A program made the translations under genes and the position numbers. A model generated the notes under the pieces. That model ran no database searches. It was not told the origin of the DNA and saw only the letters and a list, made by a program, of their open reading frames with translations. DNA of 33,067 bases from DATKMS01 sp041497995 (GTDB lineage: Bacteria > Desulfobacterota > Binatia > HRBIN30): positions 1-33,067 of the forward strand of contig JBGQHM010000025.1 in NCBI GenBank assembly GCA_041497995.1, given 5' to 3'. Below are positions 1 to 8,192 of the stretch, in pieces. Each line of letters begins with the position of its first letter. Position 1 is the first letter of the stretch.

Positions 1-435
1 GCGCACGCCAACGTCCCAGCCGAAGACGCTCAGATCAGTCGTCGCGCCGAGCAATCGGCCACCGATCTGTTCGGCTTGCGTCGCCAACGACGTCACCGAC
101 AGCAGCGGCACGTTGCTCCTCCCCATGACATGCAGATTCACCGAGTAGAGCGCGGTCATTACCAGAATCCCGGCCAGCAACCCGTTGATCTTGAACTTGG
201 TGTGCAACACGCCCGTGGTGGCGCCGGCCAGCGCGCCACCACACGCTGCCGCCGCTGTCGCCACGAATGGGTTGACGCCGTTCACCAGCATGACCGCCAC
301 GATCGACGCGCCCAGGGTCGTCGAACCGTCGGCAGTGATGTCCGGAAAATCGAAGACGCGAAAACTGATGAATACGCCGAGCGCGAGCAACGAGAGAATC
401 AGGCCGATGGTGAAGGCGCCGATGAGGAGTGTCAT
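1..435 (-). CDS. ABC transporter permease (TrpX-associated, COG4120-like), partial
   Basis: The frame is open from an ATG at 433-435 to the window edge, giving 145 codons with the C-terminus missing. The protein starts MTLLIGAFTIGLILSLLALG and continues with the motif DFPDITADGSTTLGAS and a loop near FKINGLLAGILVMTALYSVN. This pattern is typical of permeases in the uncharacterised ABC system that pairs with TrpX-like substrate-binding proteins. At least three hydrophobic segments are visible. It would form the inner-membrane channel of an importer for a small molecule; tryptophan-like or other organic substrates are proposed for the family. The large binding protein of the same system is encoded on the same strand at 3924-5882, which supports the call. 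The ATPase would be expected further left, outside the window. Family call from sequence pattern; substrate unknown. Confidence 0.8.
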   Translation of the reverse strand, partial: MTLLIGAFTIGLILSLLALGVFISFRVFDFPDITADGSTTLGASIVAVMLVNGVNPFVATAAAACGGALAGATTGVLHTKFKINGLLAGILVMTALYSVNLHVMGRSNVPLLSVTSLATQAEQIGGRLLGATTDLSVFGWDVGVR

Positions 436-485
436 GGCCTTCTCATGGATGAGCAGCTCACCCGGCGAACGCTGGCAACAAGGTT

Positions 486-630
486 CCTCTCCCTTTCGGG
501 AGGGCTAGGTGAGGGATTGAATGACGGCTTCGACCTCTCTTGCTCCGTCTGCGCCGACGAGATGCAGACAGGGCACGTTGTTGAAGAGCATTTCATGCCC
601 TCACCCCAACCCTCTCCCGGTGGGAGAGGG
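486..630. repeat. Pair of REP-like palindromic repeats in inverted orientation
   Basis: Two related GC-rich palindromes face each other. The right one, 598-630, contains a perfect 9-bp stem (CCCTCTCCC, loop GGT, GGGAGAGGG at 610-630) preceded by CCCTCACCCCAA. The left one, 486-515, is a diverged reverse-complement copy (CCTCTCCCTTTCGGGAGGG followed by CTAGGTGAGGG). About 80 bp of apparently coding sequence lies between them. Such repeats are scattered through many bacterial genomes. Here the right copy supplies the stop codon of the STAS gene. Confidence 0.8.
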
Positions 631-1860
631 AGAAGACATCACCTCACTGATCGGCGACACCCAGCATGCCCCGCGGACGAACTGACTCTCGCCCGCCCCG
701 GTGATGCGCCGGTCGTCGTGAAGCAAATGCAGGACGCCCTGCAGCGTCTCGCCTTCGAAGAGCGCGGACACGACCGGCTGCATCTGGACGTCGCCCTTCT
801 GCAAAGGCTGATACGAGAAAGCCGCGGCATGGAAATGGCCGGCGGGCCATTGCTCCGGCCCCAACGGCCGCAGCAGCGACCCAAGCGATGCGTCGGCTGT
901 GCGTGCGGCCACGCCGGCGACCAGCGCGATACTGCGCGTGTAGGCGCGTTCCGATGTGAATGAGAGCCAGTCACGAATCTCGGGATACGCGAATGGGTCC
1001 GCCCCAGAACGCGCCCCCGCCGGTGAGCGCCGCAGCGTCGCACCGAGGAGACCCGCTGACTCGGCGACGAGCACAATCCCTACCGCGTCGGTTGCGCCAA
1101 TCTCCAGCGCCGCGGCGGCCAACTCGGTCAGCGACACCTCGCTCTTGTCGGCCTTGGTCTCGAAGCGAGCCAAGCGCGCAAAGCTGCCCGTGCACACCAG
1201 CGCGTACAGTGCGCTCAGCTGCGGAACGAACGCACCAGTCGCCAGCAGATAGTCAGGAACGTTCGTGCCGTCAGTAGGCAGATACGCAGCCGCGCCGGCC
1301 ACCGCCAGGAAGTCGCCAAAGCGCGTGTGGCAATCGTCAAAGTCGCCGCCGAACGCTCCTAGCCCTACGGCAATCGTATCGGCGGAGCACGTAATCCGGC
1401 GGCAGTGCTCGGCACCAATCGCGCCGCTTCGCAGCCGCTCCGGCTGCCCAACGACGCGACAGCTGAGCGACGCATCCGCGGCCACGTCGAACACCTCGAA
1501 GGCCGCCGCGCTGGTCTCGAAGTGGCGCGAGCGGCGCGGGTCGGGTCGGGGCGGCGCTTCGGTCGACGCCAGCAGCACCTGCAGGCCCGCCAGCTCCAAC
1601 ACGGTCTTCACAGGCTCCGACGGTGTCGACACCGCGAGCGATCCGTTGATGCGCTGCAGCTGCTTGTAGAACTTCAGCAACACGCGGATGCCGACGGAGC
1701 TCATGTACACGACCCCCGCCATGTTTACCCGGATATGGTCTGCTCCGCCCCGCACCGCCTCATCGAGTGCACGCGCGAGGTGGTCCGCCCAGGACGCGTC
1801 GAGGCGACCGGTCACCAGCACCTCAACCGCGCCATCCACCTGCTGCGTCGTGATCTCCAC
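601..1860 (-). CDS. STAS-domain (anti-sigma factor antagonist-like) protein, 3' end altered by a repeat
   Basis: The N-terminal ~100 residues form a STAS domain: a VEVLVTGRLDASWADHL beta/alpha start, then VYMSSVGIRVLLKFYKQLQ, where the SS pair matches the regulatory phospho-serine site. The remaining ~310 residues (from about residue 115) are a domain I do not recognise. STAS proteins normally act by partner switching with serine kinases or phosphatases. I chose GTG at 1858-1860 because GGGAGGAG lies just upstream; in-frame ATGs at 1891-1893 and 1885-1887 would add 9-11 residues and have no visible Shine-Dalgarno. The last residues (SSPSPTGRGLG) are encoded by the palindromic repeat, whose TGA at 601-603 ends the frame. 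After it the same frame continues for 30 sensible codons (see findings), so the native protein was probably longer. It lies between the binding protein and permease of an ABC system on the same strand. Confidence 0.7.
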   Translation of the reverse strand: MEITTQQVDGAVEVLVTGRLDASWADHLARALDEAVRGGADHIRVNMAGVVYMSSVGIRVLLKFYKQLQRINGSLAVSTPSEPVKTVLELAGLQVLLASTEAPPRPDPRRSRHFETSAAAFEVFDVAADASLSCRVVGQPERLRSGAIGAEHCRRITCSADTIAVGLGAFGGDFDDCHTRFGDFLAVAGAAAYLPTDGTNVPDYLLATGAFVPQLSALYALVCTGSFARLARFETKADKSEVSLTELAAAALEIGATDAVGIVLVAESAGLLGATLRRSPAGARSGADPFAYPEIRDWLSFTSERAYTRSIALVAGVAARTADASLGSLLRPLGPEQWPAGHFHAAAFSYQPLQKGDVQMQPVVSALFEGETLQGVLHLLHDDRRITGAGESQFVRGACWVSPISEVMSSPSPTGRGLG

Positions 1861-1964
1861 GTCTCCTCCCGCCGTCCGCCCATGCATACACATTGTCGGG
1901 GCGGTTGCGCTACACCTGCACTCGATGCTGGATCGACGCCCAGTTCATGTTAATGTGCCGGGCC

Positions 1965-2828
1965 ATGGCAACGATTACCGACGGTCATCCGCTCGACGAG
2001 GTACACTACCGCGAGTACAAGATTCTGCTGCGCGCTGAGCGTTTCACGTCGCCGCAAGCTTTCCGCGATTTCTGGAAGGTCGCACGCCACACCGCGAAAC
2101 AGCTCGGCGTCGGGGACACGACCAGCCCAGAGGCAGCCGACAACTTCATCCGCGAGGTGCTCTTCTACGACACCGATCACTTCGATCTGTACAATCACTC
2201 CTTCATCCTTCGGAAGCGCACCTTCTACGAGAAAGGGTGGCCGCGCTCCGACCACGAGCTCGTCCTCAAGTTTCGCAATGCCGACGCCGATGTCGCCGCC
2301 GCGGTGGATGTCCGCCCGTCACTGGGTGGGGATGCCAAGATCAAGTTCAAGGAAGAGCTGCTGCTCCTGCGGCATCAGCTCGGCGGCATGCGCAGTACGT
2401 TCTCGCACGGCGTGGAGCTGATCTCGCCGCGCCTGGTCCTCGACTGCGGCCTCGAAGACATCGTCAAGGCATTCCCCGCGCTGCGCGCCCTCAAAGTGCA
2501 GCCCAAGGCGCGGATGGCGTTGGTCAACAGCGTGGCGGTCGAGGAGATCGAAGCGGAGCTCGGAGAGCTCGACTTTGGTCACGACCTTGGTGCCAAGGCC
2601 ACGGTCGCAGTGTGGCGCAACCGCGCCACCGAGGCTTCGCTGGTCGGCGAGTTTGCCTTCCAGTGCAAGTTCCACCGTTACAAGGATCTTCACAAGAAGG
2701 CGCTGGCACTCTCGGAGGCGTTCTACAAGCAGCTGCAGCATGACGCGCACGACTGGATCCTGCTGGGCACGACAAAGACGGCCATGGTCTATGGTCTCGG
2801 TTCCGCACCGGTCACCAATCATGAGTGA
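1965..2828 (+). CDS. CYTH / triphosphate-tunnel-fold protein
   Basis: The 287-residue soluble protein has the alternating charged beta-strand pattern of the CYTH superfamily: an EYKILL strand near the start, LFYDTDHFDLYNHSFILRKR (a DT followed by LR-type strand), ELVLKFRN, and KIKFKEELL. Members bind triphosphates and divalent cations in a beta-barrel tunnel (adenylate cyclase class IV, thiamine triphosphatase, polyphosphate polymerases). The reaction here cannot be told from sequence. The ATG at 1965 starts MATITDG; upstream ATGs at 1947 and 1953 are possible, and no clear Shine-Dalgarno is visible at any of them. The stop codon overlaps the ATG of the chromate transporter gene (ATGAGTGA at 2821-2828), so the two are probably co-translated. 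Confidence 0.6.
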   Translation: MATITDGHPLDEVHYREYKILLRAERFTSPQAFRDFWKVARHTAKQLGVGDTTSPEAADNFIREVLFYDTDHFDLYNHSFILRKRTFYEKGWPRSDHELVLKFRNADADVAAAVDVRPSLGGDAKIKFKEELLLLRHQLGGMRSTFSHGVELISPRLVLDCGLEDIVKAFPALRALKVQPKARMALVNSVAVEEIEAELGELDFGHDLGAKATVAVWRNRATEASLVGEFAFQCKFHRYKDLHKKALALSEAFYKQLQHDAHDWILLGTTKTAMVYGLGSAPVTNHE

Positions 2829-3393
2829 GCGCGCGCGCCCCAAGCACGTCACGCTCGGGGCTTTGTTCAGCACCTTCTTCATTCTCGGCGCCACCAGCTT
2901 CGGCGGCGGTGTCGTCGCCTATCTGCGCGAGGCGCTCGTGTCGGGCCGCGGCTGGCTCGATGACGACGAGTTTCTCGGCGACTTGGAATTGAGCCAAACA
3001 CTGCCCGGCCTCAACGCTACTAACATGAGCGTCATTGTCGGCGACCGCCTGCGAGGTTTGGTGGGTGCGGTCGTGGCGTTCCTCGGCATGACGCTGCCCG
3101 GGACGGTCGTCGTCTTTGCGTTGGGTGTACTTTACGGTGTGCACGGCCAGCACCCGATCGTCAATGCGATGCTCGGCGGCATCGCCGCCGCCGCCGTCGG
3201 GCTGCTGCTCGCCGTGACCGTGCAGATCGGCAAGAAGCAGATGGGAGAGCAGATTGATTTCATCATCCTGCTGGGAACGTTCTTGGCGGTCGGCATGTTC
3301 CATCTCTCACTGATCGCGGTCCTGCTGACCATCGGCCCCGTTTCGGTCTGGCTGCACCGTCCGCGGGCGCAGGCGAGCGGCCACGACTCGTGA
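2821..3393 (+). CDS. chrA: Chromate transporter, N-terminal half subunit
   Basis: The 190-residue membrane protein carries the CHR-domain signature: SFGGGVVAYLREALV, a DDDEFLGDLELSQTLPGLNATNMSVIVG segment and GMTLPGTVVVFALG. It is half the size of classical ChrA, and the next gene encodes the other half, so the pair makes a heterodimeric short-chain CHR transporter. Members export chromate, but many CHR proteins have unknown anion substrates. The start ATG overlaps the stop of the CYTH gene, and its own stop overlaps the GTG of the next gene, so the three genes form an operon. Confidence 0.85.
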   Translation: MSERARPKHVTLGALFSTFFILGATSFGGGVVAYLREALVSGRGWLDDDEFLGDLELSQTLPGLNATNMSVIVGDRLRGLVGAVVAFLGMTLPGTVVVFALGVLYGVHGQHPIVNAMLGGIAAAAVGLLLAVTVQIGKKQMGEQIDFIILLGTFLAVGMFHLSLIAVLLTIGPVSVWLHRPRAQASGHDS

Positions 3394-3914
3394 ACCAACT
3401 CGCGACGCTGATCCGCGTCTTCAGCCTGCTGTCTCTGCTCGCCGTGGGCGGCGGGACCGCGGTGTTGCCGGCGCTCAGGCAGGAAACCGTCGCCGACCAC
3501 CACTGGTTGACGGACGGCGAGTTTCGCGATGCTTACAGCTTGGGGCAGGTCGCACCTGGACCCAACATGCTGATGGTAACGGTGATCGGTTATCGGGTCG
3601 CCGGCACTGCCGGTGCGCTGGCCGTCACGCTCTCCTTCTTCCTGCCAGCATGTCTGCTCGCGCTGTGCGTCGGCCGCGTGTGGGCGCGCTTCTACGACTC
3701 GCCGTGGCGTCTCGCCGTCCAGCGTGGCTTGGCGCCCGTGAGCATCGGTCTCATGTGCGCGGGCATCCTGAGCTTGGCGCGCGTTGCGGTCGTCAACGCG
3801 ACCACGCTCGCGTTCGCAGCGATCGTATTCGGCGTCTTACTCTGGCGTCACATCCACCCCGCGTTCCTCATTCTGGCTGGCGCGCTGGGCGGGTTGTTGC
3901 TGCTCAGCCACTGA
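3390..3914 (+). CDS. chrA: Chromate transporter, C-terminal half subunit
   Basis: The 174-residue membrane protein has the second CHR-domain pattern: LLAVGGGTAVLPALRQETV, then DGEFRDAYSLGQVAPGPNMLMVTVIGYRVAG and several hydrophobic helices. It starts at GTG 3390, four bases inside the preceding gene (GTGA overlap). Its stop lies only nine bases from the convergent stop of the binding-protein gene. With the preceding half it would form a two-subunit anion exporter in the inner membrane. Substrate specificity for chromate is assumed from the family, not shown. Confidence 0.85.
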   Translation: MNQLATLIRVFSLLSLLAVGGGTAVLPALRQETVADHHWLTDGEFRDAYSLGQVAPGPNMLMVTVIGYRVAGTAGALAVTLSFFLPACLLALCVGRVWARFYDSPWRLAVQRGLAPVSIGLMCAGILSLARVAVVNATTLAFAAIVFGVLLWRHIHPAFLILAGALGGLLLLSH

Positions 3915-3923
3915 CCACGCGCG

Positions 3924-5882
3924 TCACCGGGGTTCGCCGATGACCTCACTGGCCCGTCGCACGAGCGCGGGCGGGATGCGCAGGCCCATCGCGCGGGCCG
4001 CGTCGAGGTTGACCACGATGCGGGTCTTCTTCAAGGGTACGAAGGGAATGTCCGCCGGTTTCTCACCGCGGATGATGCGCGCTGCCATCGAGCCGGCTTC
4101 GTGGCCGCCGTCGAAGTAGTCGCGCGCAACCACGACGGCCGCACCGTCGTGCGCGTTGCTGCTCAATGACCCGAAGAGCGGGATGCGCGACCGGCGCGCC
4201 GCCTGGGTGATGCTCGCGAAGGCGACCGTCGTCAGGTTGCTGGCGATCTGCACAACCGCGTCGATGTGTTCACTGCACAGCGCTTGCGCTGCGTCGCTCA
4301 TCTCGGAGCTGGTGTTCGCGGCCATGGTAACCAGTTCGATGCCTTGCTGGCGCGCGCGCGCCGCCAGCTGGTCCTTGTTGAACACCGAGTTGACCTCGGC
4401 CGGCACGAACAGGGTGCCGATCCGGCGCACCGACGGGATGCACTCGCGGACGGTGTCGAGCAGCTCAGGAAACGCGCTCACCGTGGGCACACCGGTGACG
4501 TTCGGCAGATGATCCTCGTTGCTGCGTCCAGCACCCGCAACGATGGCGTCGGCGACGAACGTGAACACGATCGGCAGGCTGCGCGCACGCTGCAGCGCAG
4601 CCTGCAAGGTCGGCGTGGACAGGGTCATGAGCAGATCCGCGCCGTCCGTGATCGCTGCATCCACCAACGTGCTGAGCGTCGGCATATCTCCCTGCGCGTT
4701 GCGCAGCTGGATCGTGTAGTCGCGCCCTTCCTGCAACCCGGAGTCGCGCAGACCGGCGCGCATGCCGCGCTCGGCGTCTTCCGAGTCGGCCACGTTCACG
4801 TACTCGAGGATGTTCACCTTCCACGTCTTGCCGAGCACCAGCGAAGTCACCAGTAGTTTCTCCTGCCCCACGACGCTCGCCGTCCGCAGCACGTCCTCCG
4901 GGATACGCCACGGCTCCCGCAGATCGGCCAGCGCTGAGGTGTTGACCAGCAAGGTTTGCGGCATCACGTTCAGCACCGGCACGGTGGCCGGGTCGGTGCC
5001 GTGCAAGATACGCCCGGCGAGCACGCCGGCGAGCCGGCCCACCTCGTGATAGTTGGCGCCGAGATCGAAGAGTGCTCCGTGTCGCGCGTTGCCGGGGATA
5101 CTAGTGAATACCGGAATGCCGGCCTTGCGCGCGACCGCCGCCACGGTCTCCGCGGCGGTTAGGACGGTCACATCCCCGGGAATCCAGATCGCTTGAACGT
5201 CGCGGGCGATCAACGAGCTGACCGCTTCAATCACGCCGGAGGTTGCGTCGACGTTGGCTTCGATCAGGTGGATGCTCAACGCATTGCAGGCGGCGCGGGC
5301 GACCTTGAGCTGTGCTTCGGAGTTAGCCTCTGCAGGATTCCACAGCACACCAACCGTCTGCAGATTCGGCAGGAGACGCTTCGCCAACTGAAACGCCTCG
5401 GCGACGGGCTGCATCGTGCCGTAGCCGGCGAGGTAGGGCGGGTGCTGGAGCGCGTTCTCGCCGCTGATGCCGACGCCCGCAGCCACGGGGTCCGAGACAA
5501 GGGCGAACACGTGCTTCGTCTTCCCTGCCCGGTTGGCGTTGGCCACGGCTTGCAAGCTGAGTGTCGATACGGTCGTCGCCAGATCGTACTGCCCACCGAC
5601 AATTTCCTTGGCGATGGCGTTGGCCGTCGGCAGATCGTTCTCGGCGTTGTAGCGGCGGATACTGACGTTCTCGCCCTCGCGGAAGCCGCTCTCCGCCAGG
5701 CCATCGATGATGCCACCGACACCTTCGTCGAGAATCGGCTGTGACCCGTGCTGCAAGACCGCAACGTGCAGGAGGCGCTGTCCCACGGGCTTCCGGCGGC
5801 TCCAATCGGAAAGCAGGAGCACCGCCGACGCCAGCAGGATCAACAGGAACCCCAGAGACAACCGTTTGATGCTCACCCACAT
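3924..5882 (-). CDS. Tandem-duplicated TrpX-like ABC substrate-binding protein
   Basis: This 652-residue protein begins with one hydrophobic anchor (about residues 8-26) and then has two copies of the COG2984-type periplasmic binding domain, about residues 38-330 and 350-640. Matching landmarks appear in each half: HVAVLQHG...GIIDGLAESGFREGENV versus VNILEYVNVADSEDAERGMRAGLRDSGLQEG; a DLATTVSTLSLQA versus DLLMTLSTPTLQA segment; and a terminal PATVPV versus PADIPF region. Single-domain members bind aromatic amino acids or other small organics and deliver them to a TrpX-type permease, which matches the partial permease at 1-435. The N-terminal helix looks uncleaved, so the protein may stay membrane-tethered. 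Whether both halves bind ligand is unknown. The start is ATG at 5880-5882. Confidence 0.85.
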   Translation of the reverse strand: MWVSIKRLSLGFLLILLASAVLLLSDWSRRKPVGQRLLHVAVLQHGSQPILDEGVGGIIDGLAESGFREGENVSIRRYNAENDLPTANAIAKEIVGGQYDLATTVSTLSLQAVANANRAGKTKHVFALVSDPVAAGVGISGENALQHPPYLAGYGTMQPVAEAFQLAKRLLPNLQTVGVLWNPAEANSEAQLKVARAACNALSIHLIEANVDATSGVIEAVSSLIARDVQAIWIPGDVTVLTAAETVAAVARKAGIPVFTSIPGNARHGALFDLGANYHEVGRLAGVLAGRILHGTDPATVPVLNVMPQTLLVNTSALADLREPWRIPEDVLRTASVVGQEKLLVTSLVLGKTWKVNILEYVNVADSEDAERGMRAGLRDSGLQEGRDYTIQLRNAQGDMPTLSTLVDAAITDGADLLMTLSTPTLQAALQRARSLPIVFTFVADAIVAGAGRSNEDHLPNVTGVPTVSAFPELLDTVRECIPSVRRIGTLFVPAEVNSVFNKDQLAARARQQGIELVTMAANTSSEMSDAAQALCSEHIDAVVQIASNLTTVAFASITQAARRSRIPLFGSLSSNAHDGAAVVVARDYFDGGHEAGSMAARIIRGEKPADIPFVPLKKTRIVVNLDAARAMGLRIPPALVRRASEVIGEPR

Positions 5883-6034
5883 CGTCTACACGCCCTCCGC
5901 CTTGGGCAGCGTCGTGCGTAGCGTATCGCCCAGCGCTCGGAAAGCCCTGCCGAAGGCCTGCGGCAGGCCTGCCGCCGGGTTGGACCCCTCCGGGCGTTCT
6001 GGTATGCACGCAGCGATTGCGCCCACCCGTTGTG

Positions 6035-7084
6035 ATGCAGGCTCCTCTTAGCGCGTACGACCCGACCGTGCCGGTATCGGCCATTGTGGTCAACTGGAAC
6101 GGCTGTGCGCACCTCGACACGTGCTTTCGTTCGTTGCTCGGCCAAACCCTGCCGGGTGCGGAATCGATCATGGTCGACAACGGATCGACCGACGGCTCGG
6201 TCGACTTCGTGCGCGCGCATTTCGGCAGTGCCGTGCGCGTCGTCACCCTGCCGGAAAACGTCGGTTACGGCGCAGCGTTGAACGTCGGGATACGCGGTGC
6301 GAGAGGGCGGTACGTGTTCGTACTGAACAACGACACGGAGGTGGACCCGCGCTGCCTTTCGGCGCTCTACGCCGCGGCCCAACGGTATCCGGAGGCGGGC
6401 AGTTTCGCGCCCAAGATTCTGGCCTTCGACGACCGACAGTGCATCGACAACATCGGGCACCTGCTCTACGCGGATGGGTTGAGTCGCGGCCGCGGCCGCC
6501 TGGAGGCGGACCACGGTCAATACGACCGCGACGAAGAGATCCTGCTTTTCAGCGGTTGCGCGACACTGCTCCGGCGTGAGATGCTCGATGACATCGGGCT
6601 CTTTGACGAAGATCTATTCGCATACTGTGAGGACACCGATCTGGGGCTGCGAGCGCAGCTTGCCGGGTGGCGCTGTCGCGCTGTCCCGAGCGCCATCGTC
6701 TACCACAAGTACTCCGCCTCGACGGCACACTACTCACCGATGAAAGCCTTTCTCGTCGAGCGCAATCGCGTCTGGGTGGCAACCAAGTGCCTACCGGCTC
6801 CGCTGCTGCTGCTGAGCCCGCTGTTCACCGCCCTGCGTCTGGGCGCGCAGGCCTTCGGTGCCCTGACCCACCGGGGCGCGGCCGGGCGCTTCGCCACTGA
6901 CCACTCTGCTAGGGCTCTGCTCGCAGTCTTCCTACGCGCTATCGTCGCCGCCATCCGCGGCTTGCCACGCGCGTGGGGCAAGCGCCGCGCCGTGCAACGC
7001 GGGCGACGCATTTCGAACCGACAGGCCTTGACGTGGCTGACCCGCTACGGCATGGGCCTGCGCGAGATCGCGCTGAAGGATTAG
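6035..7084 (+). CDS. Family 2 glycosyltransferase (rhamnosyltransferase-like)
   Basis: The protein has about 349 residues. The GT-A fold is clear: SAIVVNWNGCAHLDTCFRSL, VDNGSTDGSVDFV, and VFVLNNDTEVDP, where the NND/D motif binds nucleotide-sugar and metal. GLFDEDLFAYCEDTDLGLRAQ is the usual acceptor/catalytic segment. The C-terminal part, after FLVERNRVW, contains hydrophobic stretches that suggest membrane association. It would transfer a sugar to a lipid-linked glycan or polysaccharide. I favour ATG 6035; a TTG at 6017 is possible and neither has a strong ribosome site. The gene starts a four-gene plus-strand run (to 9113) with tight spacing. Confidence 0.85.
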   Translation: MQAPLSAYDPTVPVSAIVVNWNGCAHLDTCFRSLLGQTLPGAESIMVDNGSTDGSVDFVRAHFGSAVRVVTLPENVGYGAALNVGIRGARGRYVFVLNNDTEVDPRCLSALYAAAQRYPEAGSFAPKILAFDDRQCIDNIGHLLYADGLSRGRGRLEADHGQYDRDEEILLFSGCATLLRREMLDDIGLFDEDLFAYCEDTDLGLRAQLAGWRCRAVPSAIVYHKYSASTAHYSPMKAFLVERNRVWVATKCLPAPLLLLSPLFTALRLGAQAFGALTHRGAAGRFATDHSARALLAVFLRAIVAAIRGLPRAWGKRRAVQRGRRISNRQALTWLTRYGMGLREIALKD

Positions 7085-7088
7085 CACC

Positions 7089-7796
7089 GTGCGCATCCTC
7101 GTAGTGATCCCCACATACAACGAAGCACCGAACATCGCCGCCGTCCTCGCGGCCGTGCGTCTCGTCTGTGCAGCGGACATTGCCGTCATTGATGACGGGT
7201 CGGACGACGACACGGGCACGGCGGCGCGCCGTGCAGGCGCGATCGTCCTCCGTCATCCGTGCAACCTGGGCATTGGCGCCGCCGTACAGACCGGCTTCTT
7301 GTATGCGCTGGACCGCGGCTACGACGTGGTGGTGCGCGTCGACGGCGACTGCCAGCACGACCCGGCGTTCATCCCTGCCCTACTGGAGCAGCTCGCCAGC
7401 GACCATACCGACATCGTGGTCGGCTCCCGGTTTTTGGCGCGTGAGGGTTTCCAGTCCACCTTCGTGCGGCGGACCGGCATTGTCATCCTGGGCATTCTCA
7501 GCGCGCTGGTGGGGGCGCGGGTGACGGACCCCACGTCGGGCTACTGGGCGTTGAATCGCAGAGCATTGCAGGTACTCGCCAAGTTTCAGCCCGACGACTA
7601 TCCGGAGACGCAATCGCTGTTGGTTGCCACGCGCGCCGGCTGTCGCATTCGTGAGTTGCCGGTCATCATGCAAGCGCGCGGCGGCGGCCGTTCATCGATA
7701 GGTGCGCTGCAGTCAGGCTTCTACATGGTGAAGGTCATTCTGGCAGTGTTGATCGAGCGGCTGCGACCACGGGCTGGCTCGGCGACAGGGAGGTAA
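7089..7796 (+). CDS. DPM1-like family 2 glycosyltransferase
   Basis: The 235-residue protein follows the polyprenyl-phosphate glycosyltransferase pattern: ILVVIPTYNEAPNIAAVL, VIDDGSDDDTG, VVVRVDGDCQHDP (the metal-binding DGDxQHxP motif) and DIVVGSRFL. It ends with ITDPTSGYW-type and LPVIM segments, here TDPTSGYWALNRRAL and RELPVIMQARGGGRSSI. Such enzymes move a sugar from a nucleotide carrier to polyprenyl phosphate at the inner face of the membrane. The start is GTG 7089, four bases after the stop of the preceding glycosyltransferase. A DUF2304 gene follows, a common partner for this family. Confidence 0.9.
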   Translation: MRILVVIPTYNEAPNIAAVLAAVRLVCAADIAVIDDGSDDDTGTAARRAGAIVLRHPCNLGIGAAVQTGFLYALDRGYDVVVRVDGDCQHDPAFIPALLEQLASDHTDIVVGSRFLAREGFQSTFVRRTGIVILGILSALVGARVTDPTSGYWALNRRALQVLAKFQPDDYPETQSLLVATRAGCRIRELPVIMQARGGGRSSIGALQSGFYMVKVILAVLIERLRPRAGSATGR

Positions 7797-7799
7797 CCC

Positions 7800-8171
7800 A
7801 TGTACCCAAAGTCATACCTGCTGCAAGTAATGGCGGTCGCGTTTAGCGTGCTGCTGATCGGCTTCGTCATCGAAGCGATCCGGCGCCATCGCCTCAACGA
7901 GCGCTACGCGATTCTCTGGCTCGGTGCAGGGTCGATGCTCATGGCGCTATCCGTGCACCGCCCGATGCTCGATTGGATCGCCCTGAGCCTCGGCGTCAGC
8001 TATCCGCCCTCGTTGCTCTTCCTGGTGGCGTTCATCTTCCTGCTGGGCATCGTCTTGCACTACTCGCTGGTGCTGTCATCCCACCGTGACTCGATCCGCC
8101 GTCTCGTGCAGGCGGTGGCGCTGCTCGAACGAGCGCTCGAAGAGGGGCGCTCGGTGTCGCCAGGCAGGTAG
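7800..8171 (+). CDS. DUF2304 membrane protein
   Basis: A 123-residue protein with three hydrophobic helices and the DUF2304 pattern: short helix, IRRHRLNERYAILWLGAG, then a helix pair ending in a charged cytoplasmic tail RDSIRRLVQAVALLERALEE. DUF2304 proteins are typically encoded next to DPM1-like glycosyltransferases and are thought to assist them in the membrane; the biochemical role is not established. GGGAGG ends four bases before the ATG at 7800, a good Shine-Dalgarno although it lies within the end of the upstream gene. Confidence 0.8.
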   Translation: MYPKSYLLQVMAVAFSVLLIGFVIEAIRRHRLNERYAILWLGAGSMLMALSVHRPMLDWIALSLGVSYPPSLLFLVAFIFLLGIVLHYSLVLSSHRDSIRRLVQAVALLERALEEGRSVSPGR

Positions 8172-8192
8172 GCGACGCTCCGCGACTGTCCC

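Noticed and set aside
76..963. A plus-strand open frame through the left edge
   Set aside because: Both the permease and STAS genes are encoded on the opposite strand with clear protein patterns; this frame is Arg/His-rich antisense noise.
5883..6034. A 53-codon minus-strand frame upstream of the binding protein (ending ...LPKAEGV)
   Set aside because: It has no start codon with a ribosome site and no family pattern, and it overlaps the beginning of the glycosyltransferase region.
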